Shown piece by piece: positions 33,415 through 41,732 of a stretch of DNA of 53,245 nt. Source of the DNA: JAXGYX01 sp964487355 (GTDB lineage Bacteria; Bacillota; Clostridia; Saccharofermentanales; Fastidiosipilaceae); the NCBI GenBank assembly GCA_964487355.1, contig CAZAPS010000009.1:1-53245 (forward strand), given 5' to 3'. Below the pieces are notes generated by a model. That model saw only the letters and a program-made list of their open reading frames with translations. It was not told the origin of the DNA and did not search any database. The position numbers were made by a program, and so were the translations under genes. The stretch's first letter is position 1. Every line of letters begins with the position of its first letter.

Positions 33415-36029
33415 CAGCTGCCTCCTTCCGCGTGTTTCCATTCTTCCCAGTCCTCGGCCAACCAGACACGGCCACTACCCGCGTCCACCACAATTTCGAC
33501 TCCGTCCGCGACTTGCTCCATGGCTCCGGTCGCGCCGACTATGCATGGAATTCCGTATTCGCGCGAGACGATGGCGGCATGGCTAAGGACGCCGCCATAC
33601 TCAGTCACAATACCTGCCAGCACAGCAAATTTCACCGTCCAGCCCGTGTCGGTGAAGCGGGTGACGAGAATGTCACCGGCTTGGATATGGTCTATCTCGC
33701 TCAACGAGCGAATCACTCGGGCCGGTCCACGAGCCAAACCACCACCTGCCGAAATTCCTTTGATCATCGCCTTGTCAGCTAAACCTGAGTCGTCAAGCCT
33801 GCTCTCATTGGCCTGGCCGGTAGTCGTGTCATCCGGCAGCTCGTTCGCGCTCAGGAAATGCCTGTACGCATTGTAATATAGATCCGCTCGGTGGATTGTC
33901 TCGCGTAATTCCCGGCGGCTCATCTCGCCTCGAAGGACGGATCTGATCTCCTCAATCTTCAATTGCCAGATCTCGTCCTCAGCGGCCAGCAGATCCATTT
34001 CACAAAATTTCTTGGCGAGCAGCAAAGCGCCGCGTCGAATGAGATCATAGTAGCGAGTCGACAGATCACGAAACTCCTCTCTCCACCACAAGAGACCTCG
34101 CATGCGGTTCACCTTCCTTCCGAGTCGCCTCGTCTTCCTCGGACCAAGTTGACGCTCCAGCTTCTCGTAAGTTTCATCGTAGGCGGCGCGCGCGATTTCG
34201 CGATCGGCCTCAGGGCCCATTTTGTCGCCCCAGCTTAACATGGTTTGTAACTGGGACAAAATCAGTTCGGGCGCCTCACTGTAATTAGGCTCGCTGATAT
34301 CCAACTCTTTCGCGGAGTGATAGCCGTAGGTGTCGAACCACGCTTGAAGGTCCGCGACAATCTCATCTTGTTCAAAATCTTTCGTCAACAGGGCGGCAAG
34401 GTCTTCAACCGGCGCCGCCTGCCAGCTCACGAGACGGGTGGTGTCTTGACGAATCTTACGACTGATCTGCCAAAGCCCATAGAACGGAAGAAGATGAGAC
34501 ACGTCCTCCAGTCCGCCCAACAACGCGAGGTAGTCACTTTCACCCATCTGCATTAGCAGCGTGTCCCGGATGAGTGTCTGATGGATCGTGTTGAGAAAAA
34601 TCTGATGGAAGTAGCTGCCCTCAACCAAAGGGTAGCCTTCGTAATGAATAGTCAGCCAGAGATTGGCGAGTGCTTCAGAATCAGAATCGACGCTTAGCGC
34701 GTCGAGCTGTTCGTGGTATCTTTCGACCGTGGCCAATAGCTCAATTTGAATGCGCCGGGCGTTTGCCTCGCGCTCTTTAAGGAGTTTGCGCTGAGCAAGC
34801 GCGGTCGGTAAAAAACGTAGGACCGTCTTCAAATTGATCGGTGTCATCTCTCCGTCACCATCATACCGACCACTGATTCCATAGTCGGCGTCAAAGCTGC
34901 GCTCCTTGTAGCCGGGCACCTTTCTCATCGCCTGTTTAGCGATGTTGAGGTTCCAGTAAGGACGGCCAAAGAACATACGTGAGTAAGCCTCGTTCGGGGG
35001 CGGCGACAGCAGTTTGCCGTTGACCAGAAATTGTTTCAGGCTATGTTCCCAAGCGAATTCATAAAGGCTCCACATATAGCGTCTACAGGCTTGAGCGCTG
35101 ACACCCCCATCCTTGAAATCGGCGGTAGTCCAAAGACCGTCTATGCCGTCATAGCGCATACTCGTAATCGCGCGAGCCTGCAGCAGATAGACACTCCCCG
35201 CCTGATCGATCGCGAATTCCACATCGAGCGGAAAACCAAACGTTTTCGCCGCTTCCAGCGCCTGCGCGCGTAAATCAAGCAGCGAGCGGTCATCCAGCTC
35301 AAGTGCCGCGGCTTGCTCCAACGCCTCCGACGGCAACGCGTCAAACCAAGGTAGCGCACAAGAGACAGGTTTGACCTGACCTCCGACAAGTGCCTCACCT
35401 GTCCCGGCGGTGAGCTCTACCATCATTTCGCGATCGAGACCCAGTAGCGGATGTGCTGTGAAGAGGACACCGCCGGCCTTGGCGTCGACCATCTCTTGAA
35501 CGACAATCGCCATCTTGAGGTCCGCCGCAGTGACTTTGCCTTGTTTAGCGTACAAATAAGATAGGCTACGCTCACTATACAAAGAGCGGTAGCAAAGTTT
35601 GATGCCGTCACTGATGGCGGTGGCACCCTTAAGTCGCAGCACACTGTCATATTGACCGGCAAAGCTCGCCTCGTCCAGATCTTCCAAAGACGCGCTGCTG
35701 CGCACCGCGTAAGATTTATCCGGGTCCAGCGCCGTGGTAAGTTGATCGACCACATCGGAAGACAGACGATAATCGGACCAGAGTCGATCGATCGCCGCGG
35801 CGACAGTCGAAATCGTCTGTTCATTCAGCTTGCTTAGCTCTCGGTCGATCGCCGCGGTCAAGCCACCCGCCTCCAGTTCCGCGGTGAAGAGACGATTATC
35901 CAGCACAATGCCCGGAGGCACATTCAAGCCAACTGAGATGAGGCGATAAAGTGATGTGGCTTTTTTCCCCATATGGTCCCCATATTCCATGGGGGCCCGC
36001 GTATTGTGTGAATTAAGAGGATGAATCAT
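33414..36029 (-). CDS. Atypical dikinase of rifampin-phosphotransferase type (copy 2)
   Basis: 871 aa. Same architecture as the gene at 28544 but clearly diverged: ATP-grasp domain (GKKATSLYRLISVGLNVPPG, AVRSSASLEDLDEASFAGQYD, VQEMVDAKAGGVLFTAHPL, DVEFAIDQAGSVYLLQAR), central helical domain (about 310-740, with TYGYHSAKELDI), and a C-terminal swivelling His domain (YGGVLSHAAIVSREYGIPC, His near 808). No PEP/pyruvate barrel, so not a PEP synthase. Two paralogues in one operon suggest two phosphorylation steps or two substrates. Start ATG at 36029 has AAAGG upstream; internal ATGs at 35990 and 35972 would cut into the ATP-grasp N-terminus. Confidence 0.8.
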   Translation of the reverse strand: MIHPLNSHNTRAPMEYGDHMGKKATSLYRLISVGLNVPPGIVLDNRLFTAELEAGGLTAAIDRELSKLNEQTISTVAAAIDRLWSDYRLSSDVVDQLTTALDPDKSYAVRSSASLEDLDEASFAGQYDSVLRLKGATAISDGIKLCYRSLYSERSLSYLYAKQGKVTAADLKMAIVVQEMVDAKAGGVLFTAHPLLGLDREMMVELTAGTGEALVGGQVKPVSCALPWFDALPSEALEQAAALELDDRSLLDLRAQALEAAKTFGFPLDVEFAIDQAGSVYLLQARAITSMRYDGIDGLWTTADFKDGGVSAQACRRYMWSLYEFAWEHSLKQFLVNGKLLSPPPNEAYSRMFFGRPYWNLNIAKQAMRKVPGYKERSFDADYGISGRYDGDGEMTPINLKTVLRFLPTALAQRKLLKEREANARRIQIELLATVERYHEQLDALSVDSDSEALANLWLTIHYEGYPLVEGSYFHQIFLNTIHQTLIRDTLLMQMGESDYLALLGGLEDVSHLLPFYGLWQISRKIRQDTTRLVSWQAAPVEDLAALLTKDFEQDEIVADLQAWFDTYGYHSAKELDISEPNYSEAPELILSQLQTMLSWGDKMGPEADREIARAAYDETYEKLERQLGPRKTRRLGRKVNRMRGLLWWREEFRDLSTRYYDLIRRGALLLAKKFCEMDLLAAEDEIWQLKIEEIRSVLRGEMSRRELRETIHRADLYYNAYRHFLSANELPDDTTTGQANESRLDDSGLADKAMIKGISAGGGLARGPARVIRSLSEIDHIQAGDILVTRFTDTGWTVKFAVLAGIVTEYGGVLSHAAIVSREYGIPCIVGATGAMEQVADGVEIVVDAGSGRVWLAEDWEEWKHAEGGS

Positions 36030-36047
36030 AAGCCGGTGCCTTTCTGA

Positions 36048-36650
36048 TCAGCGTCGCTCCTTGCGCAACCCCACAAGTGCCAAGAGAAAGTTTAGTAAGA
36101 TATGCAGTCCCGCGCCAAGCAGGATATAAGTCAGCATGAACGCCGGTGACATCGGATATACGAGAGCCAGGACAAGGACGCAGCCGATGACCGAATCAGC
36201 TTGATCGATAAAAATAAAAATGGGACGCAGTGGTCCGGTCGCCGTCTTGCCCTCGTCGATGGCGAGGCGACGTTTGATGAAGCTGTTTGGCAATTCAAAG
36301 AACGCGTAAGCAAAGCCGAGCAGCAAACCAACGCATAGATTGTAGAGCGGTCGGTTCTCGTACCGGGCATAAAGATAATTCATAGCTTCCATACGAGGCA
36401 GGCCGGCGGCCAAAAAGCCAAAGAGGATTGTCCATATGGCCGCGAAAAATGGGTAGGCCAGAAAACCCTTCCAAGTCTTATGGTCTCCAAATAGACGTTT
36501 TCCGTCTCTCAGGATCAGACCGCCGTCCATGGGGCGTTTCAAACAATCCAAAACGGGACGCTTAACGAAGAACATGACAGTGACTCCCGTCAAAATGATC
36601 GGGAATAAGGATAAAATCATGCGTGTGATCGTCGAGCATGTTTCTGCCAT
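36048..36650 (-). CDS. CarS-like CDP-archaeol synthase family protein (CTP:lipid cytidylyltransferase)
   Basis: 200 aa, five predicted membrane helices. The hallmark motifs of the CarS/DUF46 family are present: RLFGDHKTWKGF (about 53-64), FELPNSFIKRRL (about 117-128) and FIDQADSVIG. Archaeal members activate unsaturated archaetidic acid with CTP to give CDP-archaeol; bacterial members are expected to make a CDP-lipid. First gene of the seven-gene operon, 18 bases before the dikinase gene, with AGG before the ATG. It would feed the serine synthase encoded two genes downstream. Confidence 0.82.
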   Translation of the reverse strand: MAETCSTITRMILSLFPIILTGVTVMFFVKRPVLDCLKRPMDGGLILRDGKRLFGDHKTWKGFLAYPFFAAIWTILFGFLAAGLPRMEAMNYLYARYENRPLYNLCVGLLLGFAYAFFELPNSFIKRRLAIDEGKTATGPLRPIFIFIDQADSVIGCVLVLALVYPMSPAFMLTYILLGAGLHILLNFLLALVGLRKERR

Positions 36651-37013
36651 AGGCTACCTCACATTTCAGCGTTGGCGATTTTCCTCTCCAGTCTCTATTG
36701 AGCGACTTTGCGGGACTCTCCGGCTGTCCGTCGCGTCGCGCCTTCTTTCGGCACATCGACCGTCTTGGGATCATTGGCTACCAAGAATTCTAACAGAACA
36801 TTCCGTCGTTCACGGACGACTTCCCCTGTTAAGAGACTTTACCGCCTATTAAAGTCTGTTATATATTGTATACTGACTTTCCTAAACAATGATCCAATCC
36901 CTCAATTGGTGCCTCAAAGGAAAGCGAATTTCTTGAGATTGGGGTATGATTATAATGCTGTTAACACTGAAGCCCGTCACTGCTGACGCTATCTATTCGC
37001 CAAGGTGGATTTC
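36651..37013. other. Intergenic region between the divergent lipid operon and glycosyltransferase gene
   Basis: 363 bases without a supported gene. The left half is mid-GC and featureless. On the minus strand a weak promoter-like pair (TTGTTT-18-TATATA) lies around 36860-36890. On the plus strand TATAAT at 36951-36956 may serve the glycosyltransferase. Confidence 0.4.
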
Positions 37014-37997
37014 ATGAAACTTTCTGTAATCATCCCATTTTATAATGAAGAGAAACAAATTCCTTATACACTAAAAGAAGTTATGCGTGTCATGCTCTCT
37101 TTGGACTGTGATTTTGAATTGGTATTGGTCAACGATGGATCCAAGGATCGTACTCTTGATCTGTTGGTCCGCGCAGCCCGGCACTATCCAAATCTAAAAG
37201 TCATCAATTTTTCACGAAATTTTGGCAAAGAAGCCGCCACTTGCGCCGGACTGGACTTTGTCACGGGAGACTGCGCGATCCTGATGGATGGGGACCTGCA
37301 GCACCCTCCTTCATATATTCCCGAGATGGTCCGATTGTGGCGCGACGAGGGGTATGAGGTCGTCGATTGTGTAAAGGAAAAACGTCAAAAAGAAAGCGCG
37401 TTTTCAAGATGGGCGGCCAATCGATTTTATAAATTGTTCCACTGGCTCACCGACTATGATCTGCAAAACGCGTCTGATTTTAAGCTTCTGGATCGCAAAG
37501 TCGTGGACGCGTGGAAAGACTTAAATGAGAAAGCCACATTTTTCCGTGGACTGTCCGCCTGGTTGGGTTTCAGACGCGCTGAGTTGAAATTTGAGGTTGC
37601 CGAACGGACGGCGGGAGAAAGTAAATGGCGACTAAGAAACTTGATCCGTCTCAGCTCGAACGCCGTCACCGCGTTTTCATCCAAACCGTTGCAAATCATC
37701 ACTTTCATGGGCATTATTTTTATCTTTGCGTCGATCATATTGGCCATTCAAACGCTGGTGAATTACATCATGAGGCGGGCCGCGTCGGGCTTCACAACGG
37801 TGATTTTGCTTAATCTTTTGATCGGCGGATGCATCATGATCAGTCTGGGCCTCATCGGCTCTTATATCGCGCGTATTTATAATGAAGTGAAAGACCGCCC
37901 GCGCTATATTGTCTCGGAAGTCTTCGAGTCGAGCGAGAATTCAAGTGAACAACGTGACGAGCCGGATGGGTCCGCGACACAGATAGATGTTGAATAA
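37014..37997 (+). CDS. Family 2 glycosyltransferase, polyprenyl-phosphate type (GtrB/YkcC-like)
   Basis: 327 aa. GT-A domain 1-230: LSVIIPFYNEEKQI, VLVNDGSKDRTLDLL (nucleotide-binding Asp), NFGKEAATCAGLD, LMDGDLQHPP (metal-binding DxD-like Asp-Gly-Asp), and SDFKLLDRKVV. Two membrane helices follow (IITFMGIIFIFASIILAI and ILLNLLIGGCIMISLGLIGS) and a cytosolic tail. Such enzymes charge undecaprenyl phosphate with a sugar on the inner membrane face. ATG at 37014 with AAGG upstream preferred over GTG at 37005. A single-gene unit; the acceptor pathway is not visible nearby. Confidence 0.88.
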   Translation: MKLSVIIPFYNEEKQIPYTLKEVMRVMLSLDCDFELVLVNDGSKDRTLDLLVRAARHYPNLKVINFSRNFGKEAATCAGLDFVTGDCAILMDGDLQHPPSYIPEMVRLWRDEGYEVVDCVKEKRQKESAFSRWAANRFYKLFHWLTDYDLQNASDFKLLDRKVVDAWKDLNEKATFFRGLSAWLGFRRAELKFEVAERTAGESKWRLRNLIRLSSNAVTAFSSKPLQIITFMGIIFIFASIILAIQTLVNYIMRRAASGFTTVILLNLLIGGCIMISLGLIGSYIARIYNEVKDRPRYIVSEVFESSENSSEQRDEPDGSATQIDVE

Positions 37998-38028
37998 TCC
38001 TGCGCTGAATATGTCGTTAATGTTTGGT

Positions 38029-38910
38029 CTAACTCAAATAGCAGGAGAAATCTTGTGTTCCATTGAGCAGCCGCACATTGATTTTATTCTCGCCATGGTA
38101 ATCGCTGCCAACTGTCTTCAGCAAGTTAAGCTTGTCCGCGACCTTCGCGACGATGGCACTGTCTTTCAGACTTGTTTCACCATGAATGGTCTCGACACCG
38201 GCAAGACCTTGTTCTTTCATTTCCTTGAGTTTCCGTGAAAGTGTGTCCGGGTGATGCAGCCAGCCGTAGTTCGCGGGATGCGCCAGCACCGAAACACCGC
38301 CGGTTCGCTTGATTTCAACGAGCGCCTCCTCCAGCGACGGATTATGCCGCGGGACGTAGCCTGCCTGATCATCCGCCAGCAATTGATCGAAGGCCTGTTG
38401 AACGGACGTGAAATACCCTTTGCGCACAAGAATTCGAGCCACGTGCGGACGCCCGGCATTCCCATCTTTCGCTTCCAGCTTTAGCTCGGCCGGGGTGATC
38501 TCATATCCCAGACGCCCCAACTTCGCGCATAACTGAACGTTTCGCTGCTGACGGCTTCTCAATTGTCGTTCAATATAGGGCTGCAGCTTGGTCTCATCGG
38601 CATTGGGGTAATACGCCAAAAGATGTAGTTCTCTTTGAAAACCTTCGACGCTCAGCTCAATGCCGGGAATCAGGAGGGGCGTTTTGACGCCGTTCATGGA
38701 TAGCTCTCGCAGACGTCGGCTCATGATCGGAATGCCGGCCAGGCTATCGTGATCGGTCAACGAAACAGTCGACAGGCCGGCCGCGCACACTTCGTCAGCC
38801 AATCGGTCGGGCGGCGTCGTGCCGTCCGAGACGGCTGAATGCATATGAAGATCAGCCCCTCCGATCAGTATCCGTTCATGAAGTGTTCTCACCGCTTCCC
38901 GATCTGCCAT
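38029..38910 (-). CDS. PHP-domain phosphoesterase
   Basis: 293 aa, cytosolic. PHP metal motifs: GADLHMHSAVSDGT (HxH), SLTDHDSLAG (Asp-His), PGIELSVE (Glu), HLLAYYP, then HPANYG and SDYHG near the C-terminus. The family hydrolyses nucleotide phosphoesters (YciV/RNase AM-like) or other phosphates. The insert with PYIERQLRSRQQRN (helical) is normal for the YciV type. GGAGGAGG precedes the ATG at 38910; the frame is open 30 codons upstream through a basic, low-complexity stretch that is unlikely to be coding. Convergent with the glycosyltransferase, 31 bases between stops. Confidence 0.85.
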   Translation of the reverse strand: MADREAVRTLHERILIGGADLHMHSAVSDGTTPPDRLADEVCAAGLSTVSLTDHDSLAGIPIMSRRLRELSMNGVKTPLLIPGIELSVEGFQRELHLLAYYPNADETKLQPYIERQLRSRQQRNVQLCAKLGRLGYEITPAELKLEAKDGNAGRPHVARILVRKGYFTSVQQAFDQLLADDQAGYVPRHNPSLEEALVEIKRTGGVSVLAHPANYGWLHHPDTLSRKLKEMKEQGLAGVETIHGETSLKDSAIVAKVADKLNLLKTVGSDYHGENKINVRLLNGTQDFSCYLS

Positions 38911-39135
38911 TATACCTCCTCCGGCTCGCGGCAATTTCCGCGCCATCCGCGCCATCCGCGCCCTAAGCATAAGCTTGAACGGCGCGCTTCGCGCAATCAT
39001 CTTTCATCTAAAAAAAACAACATGCACCTTTCTTTCGCCCATTCTCTTTATGCCCGAAATTCCAAAGCAAGAAGAAAATGGCGCGATTTTGGGTGCATGT
39101 CGCGTTTGAACTGAATCAATCCTTAATGAATATAA

Positions 39136-41214
39136 TTACCTGGCATCTTCCAGTTCTTTTTGTCGGTTGGCTATGACTTTGTCCGCTATCGGCTGAGGTG
39201 CCGGTTCGTAGCGGGCGAACTCGATTGTGTACCAACCCCTGCCCTGCGTCATGGCACGCAGATCGGTCGCGTATCGTCCCATTTCCGCAAGTGGTACCTC
39301 TGCTTCGATCACGCTCATGTTGCCTTTATGCTCAATCCCGTTGATACGCCCACGGCGCTGGCTCAGGTCACCCATGATGTCTCCCATGTTGTCATCGGGG
39401 CAATGGATGGTCACCAAGCTGATCGGCTCAAGCAGGATCGGGTTGGCGGTCGGTATACCATTGCGGTACGCCAGACGGGCGGCGGACTTGAACGCCATTT
39501 CCGAAGAGTCAACATCGTGGTACGATCCATCGACAAGTGTGGCCTTGAGGCCGACGACCGGAAATCTCGCCAACACGCCTTCGTTAACCGCTTCAAGCAA
39601 GCCTTTTTCGACCGCGGGGAAATACGCTCTGGGAACCGAGCCACCAAAAACATTCTCCTCAAACACCAGTTCTTGAGAATCTGTCGGTTCAAATTCGATC
39701 CAGACATCGCCATATTGGCCATGACCACCGGATTGCTTCTTATATTTTCCCTGCACCTTGACTTTTTTGCGGATGGTCTCGCGATAGGGAACCTTGGCGG
39801 TCTCCAACACCGCTTCCACCTTGTATTTGTTCTTTAACTTCGATTTCAACACATCGAGCTGCATCTCACCAAGGCCGGAAAGGACAAGTTCTTTTGTCTC
39901 CTGATCATTGCGGAGTTTGAAGGTCGGATCCTCCTCGATCAGTTTGTTCAGGCCGGCGACAATCTTGTCCTCCTCGCCTGAAACGACCGGCTTGATCGCC
40001 ATTGAAAGCGCCGGCTCAGGGAAGACGATGCGGGACAGGCGGATCGGCGTCTCTTTATTTGAAAGGGTATCACCGGTCTGAGTCTCATTCAGCTTGGTAA
40101 CCGCGCCGATATCACCGGGGCCGATATAATCACAGTTTGTATGTTTCTTGCCGACAACAGTGCTGAGGCCGGATACCCGTTCCTCTTTTTCGCGATCAAA
40201 ATTATAGACCGTCGAGCCACTCTTGAGCTTACCCGAATAGACGCGTAGCAGACTGATGCGCCCGACAAACGGATCCGCGATGGTCTTGAACACGACCGCG
40301 GCCAACGGGCCGTTCTCATCCGGAAGCAATTCGATCGGCGCGCCGTCGGTGGTGATTCCATTGACCGCCTTATGCTCCGAGGAAGGTGGCATATAGTAAC
40401 GGATGTTGTCCATTAGGAAACGAATTCCTTTATTTTCCATGGAGGATCCGAGGAAAATCGGAATGATGTGATTGCCGCGAATGCCCTTGATCAGGCCATC
40501 ACGAATCTCAGCCGTGGTCAACGGCTCCTCCGCGAAATATTTCTCAAGCAGTTCGTCATCTGTTTCCGCGACTTGTTCAATAATGGCGTCATACAGGAAA
40601 ACAACGTTGTCACGAATGTCTTCGGGAATATCACAGCGCTCCGGTTTGTCCTTGCCTGTGAAACGATACCCACACAATTCGACTACGTCGACGAAACCGA
40701 CGAATTTCCCATTTTCAAGAATCGGCACTTGGAGCGCGGTCGCGCTGCGTCCGACAAGCGTGCGAATTTCCGCCATGACTTTGCTGAAGTCGGCAAATTC
40801 GTCATCCATTTTATTTACAAAAAACGCATAAGGGATGCCCTGTGTCTCGATGAAACGAACGGATTTCTCCGCGCCCACGGACACACCGGATCTGGCGCTC
40901 AGGTTGACGACCGCGGTATCCGCGACGCGCAGTCCCTGCATGACCTCACCCATGAAGTCAAAGTCACCCGGCGTGTCGATGATGTTGAAAATAACATCCT
41001 CATAGACACAGCTGGCGACCGAAGTGTTGATGCTGATGTGACGGCGTTGCTCCTCAGGATCAAAATCCAATGTCGCTGTCCCATCACTGGTCTTTCCCAT
41101 TCGGTCAATCGTGCCACAGTTAAAAAGAATCGACTCCGCGAGTGATGTCTTTCCGGATCCGCTGTGACCGAGGATGGCCACATTCCGAATCTGCGATGCG
41201 GGATAATTTTTCAT
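39136..41214 (-). CDS. Elongation factor G-like GTPase (EF-G paralogue)
   Basis: 692 aa with the full EF-G layout: G domain (P-loop GHSGSGKTS at 16-24, DTPGDFDF, NKMD), domain II, domain III, domain IV (QSGGHGQYGDVWIEFEP) and domain V. The P-loop differs from the AHIDAGKTT of canonical EF-G, and the switch region (SINTSVASC) is also altered, as in the EF-G-like paralogue group of Firmicutes and Thermotogae. It may act in ribosome rescue or recycling or under stress; translocation is not implied. The ATG at 41214 opens the conserved N-terminus; the frame is open 27 codons further. Confidence 0.88.
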   Translation of the reverse strand: MKNYPASQIRNVAILGHSGSGKTSLAESILFNCGTIDRMGKTSDGTATLDFDPEEQRRHISINTSVASCVYEDVIFNIIDTPGDFDFMGEVMQGLRVADTAVVNLSARSGVSVGAEKSVRFIETQGIPYAFFVNKMDDEFADFSKVMAEIRTLVGRSATALQVPILENGKFVGFVDVVELCGYRFTGKDKPERCDIPEDIRDNVVFLYDAIIEQVAETDDELLEKYFAEEPLTTAEIRDGLIKGIRGNHIIPIFLGSSMENKGIRFLMDNIRYYMPPSSEHKAVNGITTDGAPIELLPDENGPLAAVVFKTIADPFVGRISLLRVYSGKLKSGSTVYNFDREKEERVSGLSTVVGKKHTNCDYIGPGDIGAVTKLNETQTGDTLSNKETPIRLSRIVFPEPALSMAIKPVVSGEEDKIVAGLNKLIEEDPTFKLRNDQETKELVLSGLGEMQLDVLKSKLKNKYKVEAVLETAKVPYRETIRKKVKVQGKYKKQSGGHGQYGDVWIEFEPTDSQELVFEENVFGGSVPRAYFPAVEKGLLEAVNEGVLARFPVVGLKATLVDGSYHDVDSSEMAFKSAARLAYRNGIPTANPILLEPISLVTIHCPDDNMGDIMGDLSQRRGRINGIEHKGNMSVIEAEVPLAEMGRYATDLRAMTQGRGWYTIEFARYEPAPQPIADKVIANRQKELEDAR

Positions 41215-41396
41215 ATTCCGTTCCCCCAATCTTGGTTGAAATCGTCCAATCGCCAATGAAGGTTTTTGGACGTCATTCATTATTCTACTATGCATTTAGT
41301 ACAATTTCCACCGAAACTTTTTCATCAGTCTTGTGTTTTTGCTAAAAGTTCATATTGAACGACTTGAGCGAGTGAAAAAACAAGATTTTAAACCTG

Positions 41397-41430
41397 AATT
41401 GACATAAATCACTTCAATGGGCTGTCAATT
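41397..41430 (-). promoter_or_regulatory. Promoter-like element within an inverted repeat upstream of the EF-G paralogue
   Basis: AATTGACA (41397-41404) and TGTCAATT (41423-41430) are perfect inverted copies 18 bases apart. On the minus strand the TTGACA can be a -35 with TATGTC 16 bases on. The symmetry also fits an operator. Confidence 0.35.
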
Positions 41431-41465
41431 TTGATATGAGAAGCGACGATGAACAAAAATTTTAG

Positions 41466-41500
41466 ACAAAAAACGTCGGGATCATTATGATTCCGACGTT
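41466..41500 (-). terminator. Rho-independent terminator of tRNA-Arg
   Basis: A 13-bp stem (41472-41484 with 41488-41500, two wobble or near pairs) followed by six T on the minus strand, five bases after the CCA of the tRNA. Confidence 0.9.
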
Positions 41501-41505
41501 TCGCA

Positions 41506-41580
41506 TGGCGCTCCAGATAGGAATTGAACCCATATCCTCAGCTCCGGAAACTGATGCCTTATCCATTAGGCCACTGGAGC
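41506..41580 (-). tRNA. tRNA-Arg (anticodon CCG)
   Basis: Cloverleaf by eye on the minus strand: acceptor GCTCCAG/CTGGAGC, D arm GCC...GGC, anticodon stem TCAGT/GCTGA with loop TTCCGGA (anticodon at 41547-41545), T arm ATGGG/CCTAT with loop TTCAATT, discriminator G and encoded CCA (41508-41506). Reads CGG codons. Confidence 0.95.
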
Positions 41581-41732
41581 GTGTCAATAACATAAATCGA
41601 CGACATTCATTATACGAATGTAGCGGTTTGTTTGCAAACATTTGCGGAATTGAATGGTCTACATTATCATTTTCGGGATAAAGGATTTTCATTTTAGACA
41701 AAAAACCAAACGATAGTGAACGAGGTAAGCGG

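Noticed and set aside
28544..36029. Annotating the two large dikinases as PEP synthases
   Set aside because: The C-terminal PEP/pyruvate-binding barrel is missing and the His domain is last, as in rifampin phosphotransferase.
38930..38970. Short direct repeats of CGCGCCATC upstream of the PHP gene
   Set aside because: Only three partial copies in a basic, out-of-gene stretch; no further structure or function suggested.
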